A stretch of 64,000 nt of DNA, taken from contig NZ_CP130720.1 of the NCBI RefSeq assembly GCF_035984415.1, positions 6,882,001 to 6,946,000 of the forward strand, in the 5' to 3' direction. The notes under the pieces are model-generated. The model did no database searches. It was not told where the DNA came from and was given only the letters and a program-made list of their open reading frames with translations. How positions within the stretch are numbered: position 1 is the stretch's first letter; every line of letters starts with the position of its first letter. Position numbers and translations under genes: made by a program. Below, one piece after another: positions 52,680-60,920 of the stretch. This stretch comes from Streptomyces sp. NBC_01296. GTDB lineage: Bacteria > Actinomycetota > Actinomycetes > Streptomycetales > Streptomycetaceae.

Positions 52680-52982
52680 CTACGCCGTCGTGCGGGCCTC
52701 AGCGGTGTGCGCCGGGTCCGACAGGGCCCGGCGTTCCTCTTCGGTCAGCCCGCCCCACACCCCGAACGGCTCGCGGGTCGTCAGCGCGTGCTCCAGGCAC
52801 GCGGCGCGCACCGGGCAGACCGCACAGACCCGCTTCGCGGCCTCGTCGCGGTCCTCCCGCTCCTCACCCCGCTCACCCGCCGGGTGGAAGAACCGGCCGG
52901 TGCCCAGATCCCGGCACGCGGCCCGTAGCTGCCACTGCCAGTGATGGTGCGCGGCGCCGGGCAGGCGGGAGACGTCGGACAT
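52680..52982 (-). CDS. WhiD-like Wbl iron-sulfur regulator
   Basis: A 100-aa WhiB-like protein with four cluster ligands: Cys in LRAACRD, then CAVCPVRAAC (C-x2-C-x5-C) near 54-63, and the tryptophan turn REPFGVWGGLTEEERR. The N-terminus SRLPGAAHHHWQWQL and FFHPAGERG segment resemble WhiD, the sporulation-maturation Wbl, more than WhiB or WblA. ATG preceded by GAAAGGAA. It binds a 4Fe-4S cluster and a sigma factor in the studied relatives. Confidence 0.92.
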   Translation of the reverse strand: MSDVSRLPGAAHHHWQWQLRAACRDLGTGRFFHPAGERGEEREDRDEAAKRVCAVCPVRAACLEHALTTREPFGVWGGLTEEERRALSDPAHTAEARTTA

Positions 52983-53081
52983 GGAAGTTCCTTTCGGTGT
53001 CCTCGGCATGTCCTCGCGTGTGACCGCTCCGCGCCATGTGAAACCTGCCGCTTCGTCCCCGCCGTACGGCGCCGCCCTCCG

Positions 53082-53798
53082 TCAGGCCCCGGCGTCCGGG
53101 GTGCGCAGCCCGATGAACAGCGGCCGGCGCCGCAGCGTGAACCCCATCGACTCGTACAGCGCGATCGCCCCGGTGTTGTCCGCCGCCGCGTGCAGGAACG
53201 GCCGCTCGCCGCGCTCCCGGATCCCGGCGGCCACCGCCCGGACCAGCCGGCCGGCGAGCCCCTTGCCCCGGTGGTCCGGGTGCGTGCACACCGCGCTGAT
53301 CTCCGACCAGCCCGGCGGCCGCATCCGTTCCCCCGCCATCGCGACGAGCCGGCCCTCGTGCCGGATCCCGAGGTACGTGCCCAGCTCGACGGTGCGCGAC
53401 AGGAACGGCCCCGGCTTCGTCAGGTCGACCAGCTCCCGCATCTCCGGAACGTCGGCAGGCCCCAGCAGGACCGCCTCGGGCGCGGCCTCGGCCCGTACCG
53501 CCCCGCCGTCCAGCTGCACGCCCGGTATCGAGGCCGACGTCGTCCACCCCGCGGGCGGGGTCGGCAGCCCCGTGACCCACACCGGGGCCCCCGGCCCGGC
53601 CAGCGCGGCGAGATCGGCCCAGGCCCGTGGGTCGTCCGGGTCCGCGAGCGCGGCGAACGGCGAGGCCTCCGCGACGTAGCGGGCCGCGAGGCCGGCCGGC
53701 CCGGTCTGGGCGAAGGCGCGGCTCGGGCCGGTCAGCGCGGCCCAGACCGGATTGTCGAGTACATGGACGGGCGTGGCCGTGTCGGTGTCGGGCGACAT
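53082..53798 (-). CDS. GNAT-family N-acetyltransferase
   Basis: A 238-aa acetyltransferase. The acetyl-CoA site is CTHPDHRGKGLAGRLVRAVA (about 165-184), followed by FLHAAADNTGAIALYESMGF, the standard motif A/B pair. The N-terminal half (about 1-100) is a divergent extra domain, as in FR47-like and two-domain GNATs. Substrate unknown. ATG preceded by GGGAAGGAG at 11-12 bases. Confidence 0.88.
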   Translation of the reverse strand: MSPDTDTATPVHVLDNPVWAALTGPSRAFAQTGPAGLAARYVAEASPFAALADPDDPRAWADLAALAGPGAPVWVTGLPTPPAGWTTSASIPGVQLDGGAVRAEAAPEAVLLGPADVPEMRELVDLTKPGPFLSRTVELGTYLGIRHEGRLVAMAGERMRPPGWSEISAVCTHPDHRGKGLAGRLVRAVAAGIRERGERPFLHAAADNTGAIALYESMGFTLRRRPLFIGLRTPDAGA

Positions 53799-53930
53799 GG
53801 GGCGCTGAACTCCTTCCCTCGGCAGCGGCCGCAGGCCCGTCCACCACTTTCTTGACGGCCCCCGCGCACCGCCACGAGACTGCTGATGGCGACGGTCATG
53901 AGGGTCAGCGTCCGCCGCGGGCGGGTTTAT

Positions 53931-54026
53931 GCCCGGCCGCCCGGCCGCCCGGCCGCCCGGCCGCCCGGCCGCCCGGCCGCCCGGCCGCCCGGCCGCCCGG
54001 CCGCCCGGCCGCCCGGCCGCCCGGCC
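53931..54026. repeat. Twelve perfect tandem copies of GCCCGGCC
   Basis: 96 bp made of 12 identical octamers, in the 385-bp gap between the acetyltransferase and davA where no gene is seen. The unit contains the self-complementary core CCCGG/GGCC, so either strand can fold into many alternative stems. Perfect identity indicates recent expansion or active homogenisation. It lies 158 bp upstream of davA. Confidence 0.9.
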
Positions 54027-54183
54027 GTGGGCACCGGCGGCCCGCGCGCAACGAATCTCCGCCCCTGCCGCAAAACACGCAACGAATCGATGCGCGGAGC
54101 GCAACGGTCACGGCTTGTCGGGGTCGAACGCGCGAACGTACCTTCAATAGGACCCCCACCCCTCCTGTCACAGAGGTTCGCCC

Positions 54184-54984
54184 ATGCCCCCGCTGCGCAC
54201 CGCCCTCCTCCAGAGCTCCGGACGGCTCGGCGACACCGCCGAGAACCTCAAGGCGCTCGACGAGGCCGTGGAGCGCGCCGCACAGGCGGGTGCCGGACTC
54301 CTCGTGACCTCGGAGATGTTCCTGACCGGCTACGCGCTGGAGGTCCAGGACATCGCCGCCCTCGCCGAGGCGGCCGACGGCATGTCGGCCCGCGCCATCG
54401 GCGAGATCGCCCGCCGCCACGGGGTCGCCGTCCTGTACGGCTACCCGGAGCGCGAGGGCGACGCCGTCCACAACTCGGCCCAGCTCGTCGGCCCCGACGG
54501 GGTCCGGCTGGCGAACTACCGCAAGACCCACCTGTTCGGCTGCTTCGAGCAGGACGCCTTCACGCCCGGCGACACCCCCGTCGTCCAGGCGGAGCTGAAC
54601 GGCCTCCGCATCGGCATCATGATCTGCTACGACGTGGAGTTCCCGGAGAACGTCCGGTCCCACGCCCTGGCCGGCACCGACCTCCTCCTGGTGCCGACCG
54701 CGCAGATGCACCCGTTCCAGTTCGTCGCCGAACAGCTGGTCCCCGTAAGGGCCTTCGAGAACCAGATGTACATCGCGTACGTCAACCGCACCGGCCCGGA
54801 AGGCGAGTTCGAGTTCGTCGGACTCAGCTGCCTGGCGAGCCCCGACGGGGTCACCCGGACCCGGGCCGGCCGCGGCGAGGAGCTGGTGATCGGCGAGGCC
54901 GACCCCGAGCTGCTGACCGCCTCGCGGGAGAACAACCCGTACCTGCGCGACCGCCGCCCCGGGCTCTACGCCTCCCTCGTCTGA
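54184..54984 (+). CDS. davA: 5-aminovaleramidase-type nitrilase-superfamily amidase
   Basis: A 266-aa C-N hydrolase converting an omega-amino amide to the acid. The Glu-Lys-Cys triad is visible: LVTSEMFLTGY (Glu near 40), NYRKTHLFG (Lys near 115), IMICYDVEFPENVRSHALAG (Cys near 147). EMFLTGY, NYRKTHLFG and CYD-EFPEN match Pseudomonas DavA as I recall it. davB follows after 51 bp, the substrate-producing enzyme. Related amidases act on 4-guanidinobutyramide, so arginine-derived amides remain possible. Confidence 0.85.
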   Translation: MPPLRTALLQSSGRLGDTAENLKALDEAVERAAQAGAGLLVTSEMFLTGYALEVQDIAALAEAADGMSARAIGEIARRHGVAVLYGYPEREGDAVHNSAQLVGPDGVRLANYRKTHLFGCFEQDAFTPGDTPVVQAELNGLRIGIMICYDVEFPENVRSHALAGTDLLLVPTAQMHPFQFVAEQLVPVRAFENQMYIAYVNRTGPEGEFEFVGLSCLASPDGVTRTRAGRGEELVIGEADPELLTASRENNPYLRDRRPGLYASLV

Positions 54985-55035
54985 GTCCCGCCAGCACCCT
55001 CCCCCCTGCCCCACCCCCGCAAGGAGCCGTACCCC

Positions 55036-56733
55036 ATGACGTCCACGGTGCCCACCACCGCCGTCCCGCACAGCGACGGACAGCCGCCGATCACCATGTT
55101 CGGCCCGGACTTCCCGTACGCGTACGACGACTTCCTGGCCCACCCGGCGGGCCTGGGCCAGATACCGGCGACGGAGCACGGCACCGAGGTCGCGGTCATC
55201 GGCGGCGGCCTGTCCGGCATCATCTCGGCGTACGAGCTGATGAAGATGGGCCTCAAGCCCGTCGTCTACGAGGCGGACCAGATCGGCGGCCGGCTGCGCA
55301 CCGTCGGCTTCGAGGGCGCCGGCACCGAGGGCCTGACCGCGGAGATGGGCGCCATGCGCTTCCCGCCGTCCTCCACCGCGCTCCAGCACTACATCGACCT
55401 CGTCGGCCTGGTCACCGAGCCCTTCCCGAACCCGCTCGCCGAGGCCACCCCCTCGACGGTCGTGGACCTCAAGGGCGAGACCCACTACGCCGAGACGATC
55501 GCCGACCTCCCGCAGATCTACCGCGACGTGTCGGCCGCGTGGAACGCCTGCCTCGACGAGGGCGCCGACTTCTCCGACATGAACACCGCGATGCGCGAGC
55601 GGGACGTCCCGCGCATCCGCGAGATCTGGGCGAAGCTCGTCGAGAAGCTCGACGACGAGACCTTCTACGGGTTCCTCTGCAAGTCCGAGGCCTTCAAGTC
55701 CTTCCGCAAGCGCGAGATCTTCGGCCAGGTCGGCTTCGGCACGGGCGGCTGGGACACCGACTTCCCGAACTCCATCCTGGAGATCCTGCGCGTCGTCTAC
55801 ACCGAGGCGGACGACCACCACCGCGGCATCGTCGGCGGCTCGCAGCAGCTGCCGGTGCGCCTGTGGGAGCGCGAGCCCGAGAAGATCCTCCACTGGGCCC
55901 AGGGCACCTCGCTGTCCTCCCTGCACGGCGGCACCCCGCGCCCGGCGGTGACCCGCCTGCACCGCACGGCCGGCAACCGCATCACGGTCACCGACGCCGA
56001 CGGCGACATCCGTACGTACCGCGCCGCGATCTTCACGGCGCAGTCCTGGATGCTCCTGTCGAAGATCGCGTGCGACGACACGCTGTTCCCGATCGACCAC
56101 TGGACGGCGATCGAGCGCACCCACTACATGGAGTCCAGCAAGCTCTTCATCCCCGTGGACCGGCCGTTCTGGCTGGACAAGGACGAGGAGACGGGCCGCG
56201 ACGTCATGTCGATGACCCTGACGGACCGCATGACGCGCGGTACCTACCTGCTGGACAACGGCCCGGACCAGCCGGCCACCATCTGCCTCTCGTACACGTG
56301 GTGCGACGACAGCCTGAAGTGGCTGCCGCTGTCCGCGAACGAGCGGATGGAGGTCATGCTGAAGTCCCTCGGCGAGATCTACCCGAAGGTCGACATCCGC
56401 CGCCACATCATCGGCAACCCGGTGACCGTGTCGTGGGAGAACGAGCCCTACTTCATGGGCGCGTTCAAGGCCAACCTGCCGGGCCACTACCGCTACCAGC
56501 GGCGCCTGTTCACCCACTTCATGCAGGACCGCCTCCCCGAGGACAAGCGCGGCATCTTCCTCGCGGGCGACGACATCTCCTGGACGGCGGGCTGGGCCGA
56601 GGGTGCGGTCCAGACGGCGCTGAACGCGGTCTGGGGCGTCATGCACCACCTCGGCGGCTCCACGGACACCACCAACCCCGGCCCGGGCGACGTCTACGAC
56701 GAGATCGCCCCGGTCGAACTCCCGGAGGACTGA
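55036..56733 (+). CDS. davB: L-lysine 2-monooxygenase-type flavin amine oxidase
   Basis: A 565-aa FAD enzyme of the flavin monoamine oxidase/tryptophan 2-monooxygenase group, oxidatively decarboxylating an amino acid to an amide. PITMFGPDFPYAYDDFLAHP (20-38), EVAVIGGGLSGIISAYELMK (FAD fold), FGQVGFGTGGWDTDFPNSIL and MSMTLTDRMTRGTYLLDNG follow Pseudomonas DavB closely. The C-terminal IFLAGDDISWTAGWAEGAVQ is the second FAD site. AAGGAG precedes the ATG. With davA it would turn lysine into 5-aminovalerate. Arginine or aromatic amino acids are alternative substrates. Confidence 0.87.
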   Translation: MTSTVPTTAVPHSDGQPPITMFGPDFPYAYDDFLAHPAGLGQIPATEHGTEVAVIGGGLSGIISAYELMKMGLKPVVYEADQIGGRLRTVGFEGAGTEGLTAEMGAMRFPPSSTALQHYIDLVGLVTEPFPNPLAEATPSTVVDLKGETHYAETIADLPQIYRDVSAAWNACLDEGADFSDMNTAMRERDVPRIREIWAKLVEKLDDETFYGFLCKSEAFKSFRKREIFGQVGFGTGGWDTDFPNSILEILRVVYTEADDHHRGIVGGSQQLPVRLWEREPEKILHWAQGTSLSSLHGGTPRPAVTRLHRTAGNRITVTDADGDIRTYRAAIFTAQSWMLLSKIACDDTLFPIDHWTAIERTHYMESSKLFIPVDRPFWLDKDEETGRDVMSMTLTDRMTRGTYLLDNGPDQPATICLSYTWCDDSLKWLPLSANERMEVMLKSLGEIYPKVDIRRHIIGNPVTVSWENEPYFMGAFKANLPGHYRYQRRLFTHFMQDRLPEDKRGIFLAGDDISWTAGWAEGAVQTALNAVWGVMHHLGGSTDTTNPGPGDVYDEIAPVELPED

Positions 56734-56760
56734 CCCACCCGGTCCCTCCGCCCCATGACC

Positions 56761-56799
56761 ACGGGCCGCCCCCGCGCCACGAGCGCGGCGGCGGCCCGT
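56761..56799. terminator. Bidirectional hairpin between davB and the convergent zinc-ribbon gene
   Basis: Outer arms ACGGGCCGCC and GGCGGCCCGT, with a further CCGCGC/GCGCGG stem inside. It lies 28 bases after the davB stop and directly before the stop of the minus-strand gene. Confidence 0.75.
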
Positions 56800-56801
56800 T
56801 C

Positions 56802-57381
56802 TCATGCCCGGCGGCGCCAGACCAGCTTCCACCGCTCCGCCCGGGCGGCCAGCACGGCGTCCTCCCGCCCCGTGGGCCGGGAACCGAGGCCGACGCCGCA
56901 CCCGGCGCAGAGGCGCTCGACGGAGTGCCCGGTACGCCACCGGGTGGTGCCCCGGTCCTCGGCGCAGACGGGACACGCCCGAGGGGGCCACGGACCGGCC
57001 GACCGCGCGATGAGCGCCGCCGCGGCCGGCAGCGGCAGGTCCGGGTGGGACTCCGGGTCGGGGCAGTACAGGAGCCGCCACGGCTCCGGCGGGACGGGCC
57101 CGCGGACAGGCCTTCTGGGCCCGGCGGCGCTCCTGCCAGGGCAGGAACTCGGCGAGCCACACCTGGCGGGCGCCGTGCAGCTCGTCCACCGCCCGTACCA
57201 GCGACTGCGGGTCCCGCTCCAGGTCCGGGGGGATTCCCGCGCTCCTGCACAGGTGGTGGTAGGTCGCGCGGAAGCCGTACGGGGCGAACTCCGTGATGCA
57301 CGTGCGCAGCGCGGCGAACCGCTGCCGCGGGGTGCGGGCCGTGTCGTGCACCCGGCCTCGGTGCGTGGTGAAGCTGGTCAT
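56802..57381 (-). pseudogene. Zinc-ribbon-containing hypothetical protein interrupted by a frameshift
   Basis: The first about 90 codons (from ATG at 57381, MTSFTTHRGR ... LPWQERRRAQK) are coding-like in one frame. After about 57085-57118 the protein-like continuation shifts to the next frame: VPPEPWRLLYCPDPESHPDL, then ACPVCAEDRGTTRWRTGHSV, ERLCAGCGVGLG and a natural stop at 56802. Two CxxC pairs form a zinc ribbon. One extra base (or two missing) in a GC-rich stretch explains it. Either a real mutation or a sequencing error; about 192 aa if repaired. The N-terminal part is helical; function unknown. Confidence 0.75.
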
Positions 57382-57434
57382 CCGCCGACCCTATGTCCGG
57401 TCGCCGTGCCGGGCGTCGACTCCGGGCGGCGGGC

Positions 57435-58076
57435 TCAGGACGTCGGGGTGAGGAGGCAGCGGCCGACCAGGCCGACGCCCGCGTCCAGGGAATCCGTGAA
57501 CTCCTCGGCCAGATCGGGGGAGCGGCGCAGGGTCCACAGCAGCCGGGCCGCAGACCAGGCCGCGCCCCGGGCCCGCTCCAGGCTCCACGAACCGAGCAGG
57601 TGCGTCAGCGGGTCGGCGACCTCCAGCAGGTCCGGGCCCGGCATCAGGTCCTCCCGGATGTGCTCCTCCAGGCAGACCAGGGTGTCGCCGACGCGGTCGA
57701 AGTCCGCCTCCAGGGCCCGCGGTTCGCAGTCCAGCGCCCGGCAGGTGGCCACCACCGCCAGCGCGAGGTCGTGCCCGATGTGCGCGTTGATCCCGGCCAG
57801 CGCGTGCTGCAGCGGGCGGATCCCGGGGTGGCGGCGGTACTGCAGCAGCGGCCGCCAGCATGCCGGGGCCCGGTCGGCCTCCACCGCCGTGAGGTACCGC
57901 TCCGCGAACCGCACGCTCAGCGCCTCCGCCCGCCGCGGCGCCGGGAACTCCCCGTGGGAGATGCGCGCGTGCAGCGTCTCCGTCACCGTCAGGTACACCC
58001 GGTTGAAGACGGCGACACCGTCCTGCGCGGGGAGCCGCTCGTCCAGGGCGCGCATCCGCGCGAGCACCGCTTCCAT
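57435..58076 (-). CDS. DUF5995-family protein
   Basis: A 213-aa helical protein of unknown function. VAVFNRVYLTVTETLHARIS, ERYLTAVEADRAPACWRPLL, HPGIRPLQHALAGINAHIGH with DLALAVVATC, and MPGPDLLEVADPLTHLLGSW are conserved in actinobacterial homologues. The several buried His residues (NAHIGHD) hint at a di-metal helical bundle, not verified. ATG start chosen because upstream in-frame extension is Pro/Arg-rich and unlike homologues. Confidence 0.78.
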   Translation of the reverse strand: MEAVLARMRALDERLPAQDGVAVFNRVYLTVTETLHARISHGEFPAPRRAEALSVRFAERYLTAVEADRAPACWRPLLQYRRHPGIRPLQHALAGINAHIGHDLALAVVATCRALDCEPRALEADFDRVGDTLVCLEEHIREDLMPGPDLLEVADPLTHLLGSWSLERARGAAWSAARLLWTLRRSPDLAEEFTDSLDAGVGLVGRCLLTPTS

Positions 58077-58152
58077 GGGAGGCAGGTTCCCAGCCGGCGG
58101 CGGAGATCCGGGGAACTTGGCCGTGTGCTTCCCCGGTTCGGGCGAACCCGGC

Positions 58153-59580
58153 TCAGGAACGCGTGTCCTGCGCGCCCGGATCCCCGCCTGCGTGGCCCCC
58201 GCCCGCATCGCCCGCGTCGTACGCCGAGGTGCCCGAGTCGAGCAGCGGCCCCTGCGTCTTCAGGTGCGCGGGCGCGAAGTACCGCAGCGTGTGGTACCCG
58301 GTGATCACCACGATCGTGCCGAGCGCGATACCGCCCAGCTCGAAGCTGTCGGTGAGGTGCAGTTTCACCCCGCCGATGCCGATGATGATGCCCGCCGCGG
58401 CCGGCACCAGGTTCAGCGGATTGCGCAGGTCCACCCCGCCGTTGATCCAGATCTGGGCGCCGAGCAGGCCGATCATCCCGTACAGGATCACGGTGATGCC
58501 GCCCAGGACCCCGCCGGGGATCGCGGCCACGACCGCCCCGAACTTCGGGCACAGGCCGAAGAGCAGCGCGAAGCCCGCCGCGGCCCAGTAGGCCGCCGTC
58601 GAGTAGACGCGGGTCGCCGCCATCACGCCGATGTTCTCGGAGTACGTGGTGTTCGGCGGGCCGCCGACCGCCGTGGACAGCATGGACGCCGCGCCGTCGG
58701 CGGCGATCGCGGTGCCGAGCTCGTCGTCGAGCGGATCGCCGGTCATCTCGCCGACCGCCTTGATGTGCCCGGCGTTCTCCGCGATCAGGGCGATCACCAC
58801 CGGCAGCGCGATCAGGATCGCCGACCACTCGAACTGCGGTGCGTGGAAGGACGGCAGCCCGATCCAGTCGGCCCGGCCGACCCCGGAGAGGTCGAGCCTC
58901 CAGTGGTCGACGGCCTCCGCCCCGCCCACCGTCGAGTGGATCCTGCCGAAGAGCAGGTCGAAGACCCAGGAGATGCCGTAGCCGAAGAGCAGCCCGAGGA
59001 AGATCGCGATCCGGGACCAGAAACCGCGCAGGCAGACCACGGCCAGCCCCGTGAACAGCATGGTCAGCAGCGCCGTCCACTGGTCCTGCGGCCAGTACGT
59101 CGAGGCCGTCACCGGCGCCAGGTTGAAGCCGATCAGCATCACCACCGCGCCCGTCACCACCGGCGGCATCGCCGCGTGGATGATCCGCGCCCCGAACCGC
59201 TGCACCGCGAGCCCGGCCAGGCACAGCGCCGCGCCGACCACGAACACCGCACCCGTGACGACCGCGCTGTCGCCGCCGCCCGCCCGGATCGCCGCCGTGA
59301 CGCCGACGAAGGCGAGCGAGCAGCCCAGGTACGAGGGGACCCGCCCGCGGGTGGCGAGCAGGAAGATCGCCGTCGCGACCCCCGACATCATGATGGCCAG
59401 GTTCGGGTCCAGGCCCATCAGGACCGGAGCGACGAAGCTCGCCCCGAACATCGCCACGACGTGCTGGGCACCGAGCCCGGCGGTCCGCGGCCACGACAGC
59501 CGCTCGTCCGGCCGCACCACCGCGCCGGGGGCGGGGGTCCGCCCGTCTCCGTGCAGGGTCCAGCCCACGCCGAGGCCCAT
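58153..59580 (-). CDS. Uracil/xanthine permease (NCS2 family)
   Basis: A 475-aa nucleobase transporter with 12-14 helices. The NCS2 QH signature is GLGAQHVVAMFGASFVAPVL (about 36-55). The substrate region ALIAENAGHIKAVGEMTGDP with the conserved Glu follows (about 262), and the second motif GAASMLSTAVGGPPNTTYSE. Overall closest to uracil permeases (UraA-like). Charged tail with Gly/Asp repeats. Probable cargo uracil or xanthine; proton-driven in known members. Confidence 0.9.
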   Translation of the reverse strand: MGLGVGWTLHGDGRTPAPGAVVRPDERLSWPRTAGLGAQHVVAMFGASFVAPVLMGLDPNLAIMMSGVATAIFLLATRGRVPSYLGCSLAFVGVTAAIRAGGGDSAVVTGAVFVVGAALCLAGLAVQRFGARIIHAAMPPVVTGAVVMLIGFNLAPVTASTYWPQDQWTALLTMLFTGLAVVCLRGFWSRIAIFLGLLFGYGISWVFDLLFGRIHSTVGGAEAVDHWRLDLSGVGRADWIGLPSFHAPQFEWSAILIALPVVIALIAENAGHIKAVGEMTGDPLDDELGTAIAADGAASMLSTAVGGPPNTTYSENIGVMAATRVYSTAAYWAAAGFALLFGLCPKFGAVVAAIPGGVLGGITVILYGMIGLLGAQIWINGGVDLRNPLNLVPAAAGIIIGIGGVKLHLTDSFELGGIALGTIVVITGYHTLRYFAPAHLKTQGPLLDSGTSAYDAGDAGGGHAGGDPGAQDTRS

Positions 59581-59650
59581 GTTCCACCACTTCCGTCGAA
59601 CCGATCGATCAGGCATCCGGGCCGCAGAACAGCGCCGCGCCTGCGCAATA

Positions 59651-60865
59651 TTACGGCCGGATACCTGCTGGTTCGTCCCGGTCTGCGGGCGCGGAGCCCG
59701 TGGCCACCGGCTTCTGCCGCAGTACGGCGGCCCCCGCGACCAGCGCGAACGCCAGCAGGGTGACCAGCCCGAAGGACACCACGAGCGAGGTCGCGTCCGC
59801 CACCGCACCGATCGCCGACGGCGCGATCAGCCCCGATGTGTACGTGATCGTCGCGACGCCCGCGATGGCCTGCGCCGGAGCCGGCCCGCTGCGCGCGGCC
59901 GCCGCGAACGCCAGCGGGACCACCACCGCGATGCCGAGTCCGATCAGGCCGAAGCCCGCCAGCGCCGCGCCCGGGTGGCGGGCCGTCACCACGAGCAGCC
60001 CGCCCGCGGTGGCCACTGCCCCGCCCGCCCGGACGGTGCGCACCGGCCCGAACCGGTCCACCACCCGGTCCCCGACGAGCCGGGCCACGGCCATGGTGAG
60101 CGCGAACGCGGTGGTGGAGGCGGCCGCGAGACCGGCGTCCGTGTCCAGGACGTCCCGCAGGTAGACCGCGGACCAGTCCAGGCTCGCGCCCTCCGCGAAG
60201 ACCGCGCAGAACCCGATCGCGCCGATCAGCAGCGCGGACCTCGGGGGCAGCGCGAAGTGCGGCGGCGCCTGCGCCTCCGCGGCGCTGCGCAGATCCAGCA
60301 CCCCCCGTGCGGCGATCAGACCGGCCGCGGTCAGGGCGAGCGCGGCGACGAGGTGGTGCAGCCGGGCATCGGCCCCGGCGTGGGCGGCGGCCATGCCCGC
60401 CGCCGAGCCCAGCAGCGCACCCACGCTCCACATGCCGTGCAGCGAGGACATGATCGAGCGGCCGAGCCGGTTCTCGGTCTCCACGCCCAGCGCGTTCATC
60501 GCCACGTCCGACATCCCGGAGGTGGCGCCGTAGACGAAGAGGGCGCAGCACAGTGCGGGCAGGTTCGGCGCGAGGCTCGGCAGGATCAGGGACAGGGTCC
60601 ACAGCGCCAGTAGCCCGCGCAGCGCGGCGCGGGCCCCGAAGCGGTGGTTGATCCGGCCGGCCAGCGGCATCGCGAGCGCCGCGCCCAGGGCGGGGAAGGC
60701 GAGGGCGAGGCCCAGGGTGCCCGCGCTGAGCTGTGCGTGCTCCTGGATCCAGGGGATACGGGTGGCGAAGGAGCCGGTGACGGCCCCGTGGGCGCAGAAG
60801 ACGGCGGCGATGGCGAAGCGGGCACGGCGCAGGCGCGCAGGGCCGAGGTCTGTTTCCCCTGTCAT
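59651..60865 (-). CDS. MFS transporter, divergent from ROK regulator
   Basis: A 404-aa MFS protein with 12 helices. GSFATRIPWIQEHAQLSAGT (TM1-TM2 loop), MPLAGRINHRFGARAALRG (motif A-like) and YGATSGMSDVAMNALGVETE (TM4-5) mark the group. The start ATG lies 7 bp from a perfect palindrome shared with the ROK gene, so it is probably repressed by that regulator. Substrate unknown; a sugar or glycoside is likely given a ROK partner (inference). Confidence 0.88.
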   Translation of the reverse strand: MTGETDLGPARLRRARFAIAAVFCAHGAVTGSFATRIPWIQEHAQLSAGTLGLALAFPALGAALAMPLAGRINHRFGARAALRGLLALWTLSLILPSLAPNLPALCCALFVYGATSGMSDVAMNALGVETENRLGRSIMSSLHGMWSVGALLGSAAGMAAAHAGADARLHHLVAALALTAAGLIAARGVLDLRSAAEAQAPPHFALPPRSALLIGAIGFCAVFAEGASLDWSAVYLRDVLDTDAGLAAASTTAFALTMAVARLVGDRVVDRFGPVRTVRAGGAVATAGGLLVVTARHPGAALAGFGLIGLGIAVVVPLAFAAAARSGPAPAQAIAGVATITYTSGLIAPSAIGAVADATSLVVSFGLVTLLAFALVAGAAVLRQKPVATGSAPADRDEPAGIRP

Positions 60866-60872
60866 GGCATTA

Positions 60873-60899
60873 AACTATCAGGAACCCTGCCTGATAGTT
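60873..60899. promoter_or_regulatory. Operator-like palindrome in the MFS/ROK divergent promoter
   Basis: AACTATCAGG - AACCCTG - CCTGATAGTT, perfect 10-bp arms with a 7-base spacer, in the 55-bp gap between the divergent starts. AT-rich arms in a 72% G+C context suggest overlap with a promoter. Best candidate as the binding site of the adjacent ROK regulator, controlling both genes. Confidence 0.7.
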
Positions 60900-60920
60900 G
60901 GTTCGGCGGGGCTACCTAGG

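Noticed and set aside
53931..54026. Octamer array considered as a CRISPR
   Set aside because: Contiguous 8-bp units without spacers; no cas genes in the window.
53905..57381. Very long minus-strand open frame across davA and davB
   Set aside because: It is the antisense shadow of the dav genes and the GCCCGGCC array. Only its first about 90 codons (57381 to about 57110) are coding-like, and these belong to the frameshifted zinc-ribbon gene.
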